DNA of 64,000 nt, from the NCBI GenBank assembly GCA_934513205.1, contig CAKSWU010000002.1:124001-188000 (forward strand), given 5' to 3'. The DNA is from an uncultured Faecalibacterium sp. (GTDB lineage Bacteria; Bacillota; Clostridia; Oscillospirales; Ruminococcaceae). The translations under genes were made by a program, and so were the position numbers. Positions 41,280-49,410 of this stretch are shown piece by piece. Every line of letters starts with the position of its first letter. Position 1 is the first letter of the stretch. Below the pieces are notes generated by a model. That model saw only the letters and a list, made by a program, of their open reading frames with translations. It made no database searches and was not told the DNA's origin.

Positions 41280-42287
41280 TTACTGTGGCATTGCGCCGTA
41301 GCCGGAGTCGCTGTAGACCAAGATCCCGCTCAGCAGCTCTCCGGTCTCCTGATTGACCGTTGCGGACGCCACCAGCGTCCCGTTTACCCCGATCATCACA
41401 TTGACCGTCCAGCAGCCGCCGCCTTCCCAGTAGCTGCTGCTCTGCACATACTGCAGGTCCAGCCCTTCCGGTACGCCCAGTGATGCTGCCAGCTCCTGCA
41501 GCTGCGCTGCGGAAAGCCCCCCTGCCGGGGCCGACTGCTGCGGCGTCTCCGCCGGGGCGGCCGTCCCGCCTGCCGGTGTCCCGGCCGTACCGCTCAGCGA
41601 TACGCGGGAGGTCTCTACCAGAGATCCTTCTATATTTTCGTAGGTGACCCGGTCATCCAGATCTTCCGCCGTCACAGTATTTTCCGACGTTTTCTCCGGC
41701 GGCCCGTCCAGCGCCATGGATGATGTATAGCTGCCGTTGGAAACGCCAAACAGGTACCACCGGTATTCACTGCCCGGATAGCCTACCACAAAATCCAGGA
41801 AGGTATTTTTGCCCAGCGTGATCAGGTTATTGGAAAAATCGGTCTGTTCGGGGCCGGTCATCTCCGCCGGGGCACCGATCGCGTTTTCAGCGGTGTTGAA
41901 CGCCTCGACCTGCCCGTCCGAATGGATGAAATACAGTTTCAGCTGCGTCCAGCCCTGGCTTTCCGCACTCCAGATGCCAAAAAAGCCAAAGGCTTCCCGC
42001 TTGCCGTCGCCATCATAATCACTCACGATCACATAGCGCCTGCAGCCCGCATACTTGCTGTCTGCCGGCACTGCATCCAGGATGGCCTGAAAATCAATTT
42101 CTTTTTCTTCCGTCTCCGGCTCGCTTGCCGGATCTTCCAGGCTGGCAGAGACCGCTTCCGCCTCGTCCTGCTGTGCCTCTTCCGCCGTGTCCACTCCGGA
42201 TTTTGCGGAGCAGCCTGCAAACAGGCACGCCGCCAGCAGTGCTGCCGCAAACAGACACAGCCGTTTTTTCCACCGGGTATTCTTCAT
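41280..42287 (-). CDS. Exported lipoprotein of unknown function
   Basis: 335 residues. The signal peptide (KRLCLFAAALLAACLFAGC) has its lipobox Cys at about residue 25, then an acidic, Ala/Glu-rich spacer (about 30-65). A domain of about 150 residues has an EF-hand-like SDYDGDGKREAFGFFG loop (about 90-105), often seen in VCBS/integrin-like calcium-binding folds. After a Pro/Ala linker (about 240-265) there is a small C-terminal domain ending in a beta-rich segment. No firm family. The start at 42287 follows GGGAGGAG. Monocistronic. Confidence 0.8.
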   Translation of the reverse strand: MKNTRWKKRLCLFAAALLAACLFAGCSAKSGVDTAEEAQQDEAEAVSASLEDPASEPETEEKEIDFQAILDAVPADSKYAGCRRYVIVSDYDGDGKREAFGFFGIWSAESQGWTQLKLYFIHSDGQVEAFNTAENAIGAPAEMTGPEQTDFSNNLITLGKNTFLDFVVGYPGSEYRWYLFGVSNGSYTSSMALDGPPEKTSENTVTAEDLDDRVTYENIEGSLVETSRVSLSGTAGTPAGGTAAPAETPQQSAPAGGLSAAQLQELAASLGVPEGLDLQYVQSSSYWEGGGCWTVNVMIGVNGTLVASATVNQETGELLSGILVYSDSGYGAMPQ

Positions 42288-42367
42288 TTCTGATCTCCTC
42301 CCTTTGCCGTAGGGCAAATTTCTTGGTGCCTTCATAGTACCCCGCTATGCTGGCGCTGTCAACCCAA

Positions 42368-42404
42368 AAACGCAGCGGTTTGTGTAAAACCGCCGCGTTT
42401 TTCT
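42368..42404. terminator. Hairpin downstream of the trxA-like fragment
   Basis: AACGCAGCGGTTT and AAACCGCCGCGTT arms, followed by a T-rich stretch on the plus strand and preceded by A residues. It looks like a bidirectional terminator, placed as expected after a complete thioredoxin gene. Confidence 0.65.
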
Positions 42405-42417
42405 TTGTTTTATGATG

Positions 42418-42492
42418 TCAGCCCAGCAGCTCCAGCACACCGGCCTTGGGGCGTGCGCCCACAGCCTGACGCACCATTTTGCCCAGCTCGAA
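42418..42492 (-). pseudogene. 3'-end fragment of a second thioredoxin gene
   Basis: The minus strand encodes FELGKMVRQAVGARPKAGVL and then ELLG stop, 24 codons that align with the end of the intact trxA at 43456 (FEQGKLVRQAVGARPKASVL, DLLG). DNA identity is about 86 percent over 73 bases in the same orientation, and it stops abruptly before the Phe codon. The remainder of 42493-42717 shows no gene and leads into the Xre gene. Either a decayed paralogue, or the trace of an insertion at the trxA 3' end. Confidence 0.75.
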
Positions 42493-42717
42493 CCTCAGAC
42501 GGGCACTTTATTGCCAAAAATGAACCGTCGCGGTTCTTCTCTGTAACCGCGCGGCCGATCTTTTGACATGATCTGGAGAAGCGCTGACCACATTTACAGC
42601 CAGCGCCGTTCTGTTTCTTATATTGTGGCAGCAGCGTGGGTTTTTGCCCGGGTAAACAGAGCGTTGATTGTGTTTTATTCTGCCTTATGCTATGCTTTTT
42701 CCAAGGGAGTTGATAAA

Positions 42718-43380
42718 ATGGATGCCAGGATCTTCGGGACTTATCTGAGCCGGATGCGCAAAGCACAGGGGCTGACACAGGCTGAACTGGCGGAACAGCT
42801 GCACGTTACCGACAAGGCGGTCAGCCGCTGGGAGCGGGGCATCGGTCTGCCGGATATCAACACACTGGAACCGCTGGCAGATGCGTTGGGGTTGACACTT
42901 GCCGACCTGATGCATTGCCGCGTTCCGGAAGAAGCCGATGCCGCACCGACCATCCAGCTGGAAGATTTCTTTACCATGCTGCGCCGACAACACACCGTAG
43001 ATTGGCATTCTGTGCGCACCGCTCTGCTTGGGCTGAGCATTGCACTTGCCGTGTGGGGTGTTTTGGCCTGTCCCGGCAGGATCGCTGTGCACTGGCGTGG
43101 TCTCGGCGATGGTTCTTTTCAGGCAGACGGCTGGATGCCCTCTTTCGTCATTTTCCCAGTGTATGCAGGCATTGAATTTTTATCGCTGGAGATCTGGAAC
43201 AGTTTTGAACAGACGGGCTATTATCGCCGCTGGGGTGAGATCAACCTTTTTATCATTCACGCCATGTCCTTCGGTACACGCTCTGCCAGATGGATGAGGG
43301 GTGTACTGGATCTTCTGTTTTTCTTTTGTTTTGGTTTTGTGGTTCCATTTGCAGAAGCGTGTATGATTTTTTTGAATTGA
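42718..43380 (+). CDS. Xre-type regulator with C-terminal membrane domain
   Basis: 220 residues. About 1-65 is a HTH_3 (Xre) domain (LSRMRKAQGLTQAELAEQL and KAVSRWERGIGLPD). About 100-220 has three to four hydrophobic helices, with a block like the DUF1648 family (VHWRGLGDGSFQADGW). Such fusions are seen in membrane-tethered regulators near SdpI-type immunity genes; here no partner gene exists. The ATG at 42718 follows AAGGGAG by 8 bases. The gene is visibly poorer in GC than its neighbours, and it is flanked by two copies of the trxA 3' end, both signs of acquisition. Confidence 0.8.
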   Translation: MDARIFGTYLSRMRKAQGLTQAELAEQLHVTDKAVSRWERGIGLPDINTLEPLADALGLTLADLMHCRVPEEADAAPTIQLEDFFTMLRRQHTVDWHSVRTALLGLSIALAVWGVLACPGRIAVHWRGLGDGSFQADGWMPSFVIFPVYAGIEFLSLEIWNSFEQTGYYRRWGEINLFIIHAMSFGTRSARWMRGVLDLLFFFCFGFVVPFAEACMIFLN

Positions 43381-43395
43381 TGCCGCCATTTCCGT

Positions 43396-43443
43396 AAAAA
43401 GGGTACAGCGGAACGCCCGCAGGCGTTCCGCTGTACCCTTTTT
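43396..43443. terminator. Bidirectional terminator between the Xre gene and trxA
   Basis: A perfect 21-base stem (AAAAGGGTACAGCGGAACGC and its complement, loop CGCA) followed by T residues in both directions. Confidence 0.9.
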
Positions 43444-43455
43444 TAGAACAATAAT

Positions 43456-43764
43456 TTAGCCCAGCAGGTCCAGCACGCTGGCCTTGGGGCGGGCCCCCAC
43501 GGCCTGACGCACCAGCTTGCCCTGCTCGAACACCAGCAGGGTGGGGATGCTCATCACGCCGAACTGGCCTGCCAGCTCCGGCTGCTCGTCCACGTTCACC
43601 TTGCCCACCTTTACATCGGTGCGCTCCTCGGCCACCTCGTCCACCACGGGGCTGAGCATCCGGCAGGGACCGCACCAGCTGGCCCAGAAGTCCAGCAGAA
43701 CGGGCTTTTCGCTGTGGAGCACCTCCTGCGCAAAATTTTCCTTCGTGATCGTAACAACTGCCAT
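43456..43764 (-). CDS. trxA: Thioredoxin
   Basis: 102 residues with the active site WCGPC (about 31-35), FWASWCGPCRMLSPV, the cis-Pro in MSIPTLL (about 75) and the usual C-terminal helix. It is the general protein disulfide reductant. The ribosome site AGGAGG lies about 8 bases upstream of the ATG. A -10-like TATACT lies at 43812-43817 (minus strand). Single gene with a strong terminator. Confidence 0.96.
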   Translation of the reverse strand: MAVVTITKENFAQEVLHSEKPVLLDFWASWCGPCRMLSPVVDEVAEERTDVKVGKVNVDEQPELAGQFGVMSIPTLLVFEQGKLVRQAVGARPKASVLDLLG

Positions 43765-43867
43765 ATTTCTACCTCCTGAAAGGGTTCGTTCGTGGTTGTT
43801 CTTATGGCATCAGTATACCCCATGCGCCGCCGCTTTTCCGTAACAGAGTCACATTGGGCGCAAAAAA

Positions 43868-43901
43868 GCCCGGGGCAGGAAGAAAGAATACTGCTCCGGG
43901 C
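43868..43901 (-). terminator. Terminator of the FMN/FAD reductase gene
   Basis: GCCCGGGGCAG and CTGCTCCGGGC arms. On the minus strand it is followed by TTTTTTG. Confidence 0.8.
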
Positions 43902-43932
43902 GGGGAATGGTTATTCTATTGCGGCTTCAGGG

Positions 43933-45993
43933 TCAGATCTCCTGCATGGCGTTCTTGCCTGCAACGTAGCCGTAGTACATGGCCATGGAATGGCTGACGC
44001 CCTTCAGGCCGATGGGGTACTCGGTGGCAAAGCGGTTGCCCTGCACGTTGCCTGCCACATACAGGCCGGGGATCACGTTGCGGTCGGCGTCGAAGGTGTG
44101 GCAGTTCTCGTCGCTTTCCAGACCGCCGATGCAGACCAGCAGCAGGGCGGTGGTGAACTTGTCGGCGTAGAAGGGGCCGTTCTCCACAGCCCACATCCGG
44201 GATGCAGGCTTGTGGAAGTCCTCATCGTAGCCGTCCTTGGCCAGCTGGTTGTAGCGCTGGATGGACTCCAGAGCAGTCTGCTGGGCAGCGGTGTCGTCCG
44301 GGTAGATCTTTGCCACCAGCTCTTCCAGCGTGTCGGCCTTGACGGCACGGCCGTCGGCCACGGCTGCTTCCAGCTGATAGGGGCTCTTGTAGTTGCGGTA
44401 GGTGGTGTTGTTCTTGGGGCCCTCTGCCTCGCTGGCGTAGTCCTCGAAGTAGCAGGCGCCGCCGTGGGCTGCGGGCATGTAGGGCAGCTGCTGGGGCCAG
44501 TTGGAGTCGAAGATCTGCCAGCTCTCACGGTTCTTCTGCAGCTCGATCTGGTTTTCCAGCTGCTGGCCGGGCAGGTCCTCGTTCATGAAGCGCTTGCCGT
44601 TCAGATCCAGATTCAAAAAGCCTGCATTGCCCATGACGCCCACACCGGACAGGTCGGCACCGCCGCCCATATGGTGGATCATGGGTGCGTGGCTCTGCTG
44701 CACCTGAGCGCCTGCCCACATGCCCAGCTGGATGCCGTCGCCCTGATTGGTGAAGCTGCCCTCCACGTCCACGTTGGTGAACAGGCACTGGATGTTGTTC
44801 TCGATGACCTCCGGGCAGAAATGCTGCAGCATCTTGGTGTTCTGGGAGTAATCGCCGGTGGACAGGATGACGCCCTTAGCGGCGTTGCACTTGATGTACT
44901 CACCGGTGGCGGCATCGCGGGCATACAGGCCCACGCAGCGGCCGTCCTCCATGATGAGCTTTTCCACAAAGCAGCCGTAGAAGGTGTCCACGTTGCCGGT
45001 GTCAACGGCCTTCTGCATGTTGGCATTGACGGTGACGGACTGGTTGGGCAGGAACTCCACAGAGGTGGGGTAGCAGGGGAAGCGCTCCTGCTTCCAGTCG
45101 TAGTTCTCGGGCAGGGGGTAGAAAATGGGGATCAGGAAGTTGTTTGCGTTCTCGTCGGGGATGGCGCTGCGGGTGGTCTCGGCGTAGTACAGATCCGGGT
45201 TTGCTTCCACCCACCAGTCAAAGGTCTCGCCGATGTTGTGGGCCCACTTGCTCATAATGGAGCGCTTGCAGCGGTAGGTGCTTTCCACCATGTGAGAATC
45301 CACGATCTCGTCGATCTGCTCGCGGGTCCAGGTGTTGCGGCCCCACTTGGCCTGCACCTTGCCGTTGATGACGGCATACTCGCCGCTGCGGCACTGGGGG
45401 CCGTCAGCCTTTTCAAAGGCTGCCACCTTGCCGCCGTCCTCGGCGATGCTGCGCACAGCTGCCACACCGGCAACGCCGCAGCCCACCACGGCCACATCCA
45501 CGTCCACGGTCTTGGTGACCTTGCTCTCGTCGATCTCCGGCTCGGTGCCCAGCCAGTCCTCATCGGAGGAGGCGGAGCTGTCTGCGCCGTCTGCCTTGAC
45601 GCCCATGGCCTGCTCGATGCAGCTTGCAGCCGCCTTCTTGACGGCATTGGTGGTGACGGTGGCGCCGGAGATGTTGTCGATCTCGGCGTTCTGGGCGGTC
45701 ATCAGCGCCTCCTGCAGGCTGGGTGCAGCCACACCGCCGATGCTCTCGGTCTCGTTGGAAGCATCTACCACCACCTCGGTGATGGCGGTCTCGCTGAAGG
45801 TCATGGTCACCTTCACTTCACCGATGCCGGTGGCAGTGCCGGTGTAGGTGCCGGGGGTGTAGATGGCATCACCGGAAGCGGCGGTGCTGGAAGAAGCTGC
45901 GGAGGTGCAGGCAGCCAGTGCACCGGCGGTGACGCCGCTCATGGCGGCAGCGGCGGCGACCTTCAAAAAGCCTTTGCGGGAGATCTTTTCCAT
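43933..45993 (-). CDS. Exported FMN-binding / FAD-dependent reductase (fumarate-reductase-like)
   Basis: 686 residues. The N-terminus (KISRKGFLKVAAAAAMSG) has a twin-arginine-like SRKGFLK motif and a possible lipobox ending AAC (about residue 29). About 35-130 is an FMN_bind domain; DNISGATVTT holds the Thr that ApbE-type enzymes link to FMN. About 155-686 is a FAD_binding_2 reductase (VDVAVVGCGVAGVAAVRSI, GVILSTGDYSQN, LYVAGNVQGNRFA). No CxxCH haem sites are seen. It likely passes electrons to a small unsaturated acid (fumarate, urocanate or other); the acceptor is not known. Divergent from a LysR regulator. Confidence 0.85.
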   Translation of the reverse strand: MEKISRKGFLKVAAAAAMSGVTAGALAACTSAASSSTAASGDAIYTPGTYTGTATGIGEVKVTMTFSETAITEVVVDASNETESIGGVAAPSLQEALMTAQNAEIDNISGATVTTNAVKKAAASCIEQAMGVKADGADSSASSDEDWLGTEPEIDESKVTKTVDVDVAVVGCGVAGVAAVRSIAEDGGKVAAFEKADGPQCRSGEYAVINGKVQAKWGRNTWTREQIDEIVDSHMVESTYRCKRSIMSKWAHNIGETFDWWVEANPDLYYAETTRSAIPDENANNFLIPIFYPLPENYDWKQERFPCYPTSVEFLPNQSVTVNANMQKAVDTGNVDTFYGCFVEKLIMEDGRCVGLYARDAATGEYIKCNAAKGVILSTGDYSQNTKMLQHFCPEVIENNIQCLFTNVDVEGSFTNQGDGIQLGMWAGAQVQQSHAPMIHHMGGGADLSGVGVMGNAGFLNLDLNGKRFMNEDLPGQQLENQIELQKNRESWQIFDSNWPQQLPYMPAAHGGACYFEDYASEAEGPKNNTTYRNYKSPYQLEAAVADGRAVKADTLEELVAKIYPDDTAAQQTALESIQRYNQLAKDGYDEDFHKPASRMWAVENGPFYADKFTTALLLVCIGGLESDENCHTFDADRNVIPGLYVAGNVQGNRFATEYPIGLKGVSHSMAMYYGYVAGKNAMQEI

Positions 45994-46100
45994 TTGGATT
46001 TCCTCTTTCTTCTCATCATTTTCTCTTCGTCTCTGCGGGAGTTTTTTCCGCGCTGCACTTAGTATAAAATATAACGAAGTGAAAGGGAAACAAAAAAATT

Positions 46101-46129
46101 TTGACACGCCAATAAAAAGTATTTATAAC
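46101..46129 (+). promoter_or_regulatory. Promoter of the LysR gene
   Basis: TTGACA (46101-46106), 17-base spacer, TATAAC (46124-46129). A TATACT on the minus strand (plus 46061-46066) may serve the divergent reductase gene. LysR would be expected to bind between them. Confidence 0.75.
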
Positions 46130-46196
46130 TGCTTCCCGCCATGCTATACTGAGGGCAGACGGATCTTCCTCTGCACAGAAAGGAGCTTTTTTTCGG

Positions 46197-47087
46197 ATGA
46201 ACGACCACCAGCTGCTGTGTTTTCTCACCGTGAGCCGGACGCTGAATTTTACCACAGCCGCCCGGGAACTGTACTGCACGCAGCCTGCCCTCAGCTACCA
46301 GATCCGCAGTCTGGAAAAGGAACTGGATCTGACCCTGTTTGAGCGCAGCACCACCCGCGTGGCGCTGACCGAAGCAGGCCGGGCCTTTGTGCCGCAGGCG
46401 GAGGCGATCTACCGCAGCATCCTGAACGCCCGCACCGCACTGAAAGGCTTTGCCCGGCGGCACACACTGACCCTGCGCCTGCCGCCGGTGCTGCTGCAGC
46501 GGGACCCCATTTATCCCATTCTGATGGCACGGCTGCATGCCGCACTGCCGGGATATGAGTTTGTGGTGGACACTCGGCCCGTGTCACGCAACCCCCACGA
46601 AATGCTCTGCAGCGAGGCAGACGCAGCCCTCTATCTGCCCTTTGGGCCGCTGCAGCCGGAGATCCAGAGCATCCCCATCCTGCACAACACCTTTTACCTG
46701 ATCGTATCGCCGGAGCACCCGCTCACAGGGCGCGGCACTCTGGCGTTGGCCGATCTTGCCGGACAGCAGCTGTTTTATGAGCCGCTGTATCAGGAAATGG
46801 TGGATCTTGCCGCTGCTCAGCCCGGTCTGCCGTTTTCCGCACCAAGCTGGCGCATGGTGGAAAACTACGAGTGCGTTTACAACGATCTGCTTGCCGGGCG
46901 CGGCATGTTTTTGTGTCCGATGAAGTATCCGGCCTTTCCGGCGGCGTGGTATCTGCCGCTGCAATTGCCCTTGCCGGACACCTGTCTGTTGACTCTGCGG
47001 GATGACCCGCGCCCTGAGATCCAACAGCTGCGGGAGGTGTTCACCGCTGTATATGCCAGCCGTGCAAAGCTGCTTGGCGAGGAATAA
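46197..47087 (+). CDS. LysR-family transcriptional regulator
   Basis: 296 residues. About 1-60 is the winged HTH (LLCFLTVSRTLNFTTAARELYCTQPALSYQIRSLE). About 90-290 is a periplasmic-binding-like effector domain. It is divergently transcribed from the FMN/FAD reductase gene, the classical layout of a LysR regulator and its target. The effector is probably the reductase substrate. The ribosome site AAAGGAG lies upstream of the ATG. Ends at a bidirectional terminator shared with the transketolase operon. Confidence 0.94.
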   Translation: MNDHQLLCFLTVSRTLNFTTAARELYCTQPALSYQIRSLEKELDLTLFERSTTRVALTEAGRAFVPQAEAIYRSILNARTALKGFARRHTLTLRLPPVLLQRDPIYPILMARLHAALPGYEFVVDTRPVSRNPHEMLCSEADAALYLPFGPLQPEIQSIPILHNTFYLIVSPEHPLTGRGTLALADLAGQQLFYEPLYQEMVDLAAAQPGLPFSAPSWRMVENYECVYNDLLAGRGMFLCPMKYPAFPAAWYLPLQLPLPDTCLLTLRDDPRPEIQQLREVFTAVYASRAKLLGEE

Positions 47088-47096
47088 ACGCAAAAA

Positions 47097-47138
47097 GGGG
47101 CTGCTGCACGTCGTTTGGAACGAACATGCAGCAGCCCC
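47097..47138. terminator. Bidirectional terminator with CTGCTGCA stem
   Basis: GGGGCTGCTGCA and TGCAGCAGCCCC arms around an 18-base loop. Similar stems occur at 52287 and 60859. Confidence 0.85.
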
Positions 47139-47164
47139 TCGGCTCTTATGATATTCCGACTGCT

Positions 47165-48112
47165 TTATTTGCCCAGCATCTCGTGGGCGGTCTTGCAGAT
47201 GGTGGCGGCGTCCAGACCGTACTCCTTCAGCAGGTCCCATGCGGGGCCGGAGCAGCCGAACACGTCCTGCACGCCCACACGGCGCACAGGGGTGGGCAGC
47301 TTTTCGCTCAGCACGGCGCAGACGGCCTCCCCCAGACCGCCGATGACGTTGTGCTCCTCGGCGGTGATGACCTTACCGCACTCGCGGGCAGCCTTGAGGA
47401 CGATCTCCTCATCCAGAGGTTTGATGGTGTGGATGTTGATGACCCGGGCGTGGATGCCTTCAGCAGCCAGCTGCTCGGCAGCCAGACGGGCCTCGTTGAC
47501 CATCAGGCCGGTGGCGATGATGGCAATGTCGCTGCCATCGGTGATCTGCTCGCCCTTGCCGATCTCAAAGTGATAGTTGTCGGCATCGTGGAACACCGGC
47601 ACAGCCAGACGACCGAAGCGCAGGTAGACAGGGCCTTCCATTTCGTAGGCGGCACGCACAGCGGCGCGGGCCTCCACGTCATCGGCAGGGCAGATGACGG
47701 TCATGCCGGGGATGCTGCGCATGAGGGCAAAGTCCTCGCAGCACTGATGGGATGCACCGTCCTCACCCACCGAGATGCCGCCGTGGGTGGCACCGATCTT
47801 CACGTTCAGGTGGGGGTAGCCGATGGAGTTGCGCACCTGCTCAAAGGCACGGCCGGCGGCAAACATGGCAAAGCTGGAAACAAAGGGCACATAGCCCATG
47901 GTGGACAGGCCGGCGGCCACGCCCATCATGTTGCCCTCGGCAATGCCGCAGTCAAAGTGGCGGTCCGGGTAAGCCTTGCGGAACATGCCGGTCTTGGTGG
48001 CAGCGGCAAGGTCTGCGTCCAGCACCACCAGATCCTCGTGGCCCTCTGCGGCCAGCTCCTTCAGGGTGTTGCCGTAGCTTTCACGGGTAGCGATCTTCTT
48101 CACATCTGCCAT
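47165..48112 (-). CDS. Transketolase, C-terminal half
   Basis: 315 residues with the pyrimidine-binding and C-terminal domains of transketolase: DCGIAEGNMMGVAAGLS (the Glu that activates TDP, about 65-81), YPHLNVKIGATHGGISVGEDG, and the transketolase C-terminal fold (ITAEEHNVIGGLGEAV). It pairs with the product of the next upstream gene to form one active enzyme of the pentose phosphate pathway. The ATG at 48112 follows the stop of the first half by 1 base. Confidence 0.94.
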   Translation of the reverse strand: MADVKKIATRESYGNTLKELAAEGHEDLVVLDADLAAATKTGMFRKAYPDRHFDCGIAEGNMMGVAAGLSTMGYVPFVSSFAMFAAGRAFEQVRNSIGYPHLNVKIGATHGGISVGEDGASHQCCEDFALMRSIPGMTVICPADDVEARAAVRAAYEMEGPVYLRFGRLAVPVFHDADNYHFEIGKGEQITDGSDIAIIATGLMVNEARLAAEQLAAEGIHARVINIHTIKPLDEEIVLKAARECGKVITAEEHNVIGGLGEAVCAVLSEKLPTPVRRVGVQDVFGCSGPAWDLLKEYGLDAATICKTAHEMLGK

Positions 48113-48113
48113 C

Positions 48114-48965
48114 TTACTTGTCCTCCTGTTCCAGCGCGGCATAGGCTGCGTTCAGCTCGTTCATGGCCACCTGATACTCGTCGTCGTTGGGGCCCTTGCC
48201 GTGCCAGTCCACAGAGTTGGTCATAAAGGAGACGCCCGTGCCCTTGACGGTGTCCATGATGATGCAGGTGGGCTTTTCGGTCTCGGCGTGGAACGCCTTC
48301 AGGGCAGCTTCAATCTGGTCAAAGTCGTGACCGTTGATGGTCAGCACATTGAAGTTGAATGCCTTCAGCTTTTCTTCCAGCGGGGCGCTGCTCATGACCT
48401 GCTCGGTGGAACCGTCGATCTGCAGGCCGTTGCGGTCCAGAAAAACGCACAGGTTGGACAGGCCGTAGTGGGCGGCAAACATGAAAGCCTCCCAGCACTC
48501 GCCCTCTTCCACCTCGCCATCGCCCACGATGGTGTAGACGTTGATGGGCTTGCCGGCGTGCTTTGCGCCCAGCGCCATGCCGCAGGCGGCAGAGACGCCC
48601 TGCCCCAGACTGCCGGTGGACATATCCACGCCCGGGGTCTCGTTCATATTGGGGTGGCCCTGCAGATAGCTGCCGATCTTGCGCAGGGTCTTGAGATCTT
48701 CCACCGGGAAGTAGCCGCGCTCTGCCAGCGCTGCGTACAGCGCCGGGGCAGCATGGCCCTTGGACAGCACCAGACGGTCGCGGTCGGCCTTCCTGGGCTC
48801 CTTGGGATCAATGTTCATTTCCACGAAATAGAGGTAGCTCAGCAGCTCGGCGATGTCCAGACTGCCGCCCGGATGACCGCACTTTGCACTGTGCGTGCCC
48901 TCGATCACGCCCATGCGGATGCGGCAGGCGTGCTTTGCCAGGGTGAGTTTTTCTGCATTTGTCAT
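48114..48965 (-). CDS. Transketolase, N-terminal half
   Basis: 283 residues carrying the thiamine-diphosphate domain: HSAKCGHPGGSLDIAELLSYLY, DRLVLSKGHAAPALYAAL, GSLGQGVSAACGMALG, and the GDGEVEEG motif that binds Mg and TDP, ending in a FLDRNGLQIDG block. Split transketolases of this type are common in Firmicutes and Actinobacteria. Ribosome site GGGAGGACC. It makes erythrose-4-phosphate, a precursor for the aromatic operon at 22-31 kb. Confidence 0.95.
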   Translation of the reverse strand: MTNAEKLTLAKHACRIRMGVIEGTHSAKCGHPGGSLDIAELLSYLYFVEMNIDPKEPRKADRDRLVLSKGHAAPALYAALAERGYFPVEDLKTLRKIGSYLQGHPNMNETPGVDMSTGSLGQGVSAACGMALGAKHAGKPINVYTIVGDGEVEEGECWEAFMFAAHYGLSNLCVFLDRNGLQIDGSTEQVMSSAPLEEKLKAFNFNVLTINGHDFDQIEAALKAFHAETEKPTCIIMDTVKGTGVSFMTNSVDWHGKGPNDDEYQVAMNELNAAYAALEQEDK

Positions 48966-49067
48966 GATGGTCCTCCCGTATGAACCTCAGATTTGCATTT
49001 GTTCAAAAAAGCTTTTCGTCAGCGCCGCGGCAGCCTTGCTGCCCGCAGCGCGCTCTTTTTCAAGTTT

Positions 49068-49096
49068 ATATTATCTATTCTCTGCAAAAACGTCAA
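49068..49096 (-). promoter_or_regulatory. Promoter of the transketolase operon
   Basis: Minus strand: TTGACG, 17-base spacer, TAATAT (plus-strand 49091-49096 and 49068-49073). The leader contains a strong stem-loop (about 49021-49053, GGCAGC/GCTGCC core) that does not end in T residues. Confidence 0.75.
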
Positions 49097-49183
49097 GCTT
49101 CTTCATGCAAAATGTACACTCGTAAGGAAATTTTCGCGGAAATTTGCCGCTTTTTGGTGAAATTGCAGGCTTTTTTCGGCTGC

Positions 49184-49212
49184 TTGACAGGGTGTGGGGG
49201 ATTTGTTATAAT
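49184..49212 (+). promoter_or_regulatory. Consensus promoter of the ECF S-component leader
   Basis: TTGACA (49184-49189), 17-base spacer, TATAAT (49207-49212). It matches the consensus at all twelve positions. Confidence 0.9.
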
Positions 49213-49217
49213 CTTGT

Positions 49218-49390
49218 CGAAAAATCTCGGCACGGAGCCGGGTGTGCGGACAGCAGTCCGTTTCCTTTCTGCGGCACGGTCCGCAGCGGGGGGAAAATGC
49301 CCCGGCGGGGCGTTCTCCCCATCCTGTTTTTTACAGACGCCATGAAGGGGTCTGCTTTTGGTGCGAACACCGGAAGCAGGCCCCTTTTTT
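49218..49390 (+). promoter_or_regulatory. Structured leader with intrinsic terminator (candidate riboswitch, ligand unknown)
   Basis: About 170 bases between a perfect promoter and the transporter gene. Local hairpins are CGGAC/GTCCG (49247-49260), CTGCGG/CCGCAG (49269-49286) and a long G/C stem (49288-49320). TGCGGAC (49245) can instead pair with GTCCGCA (49279), which would break the first two. It ends in a terminator: GGGGTCTGCTT pairing with AAGCAGGCCCC and then six T residues (49347-49390), placed 5 bases before the ribosome site. I do not recognise the TPP, FMN, cobalamin, preQ1, THF or T-box consensus in it. Confidence 0.65.
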
Positions 49391-49410
49391 GCGCAAAGGA
49401 GGAACCATTG

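Noticed and set aside
43792..46062. A 756-codon plus-strand frame over the reductase gene
   Set aside because: Shadow of the FMN/FAD reductase; Val/Gly/His-rich without motifs.
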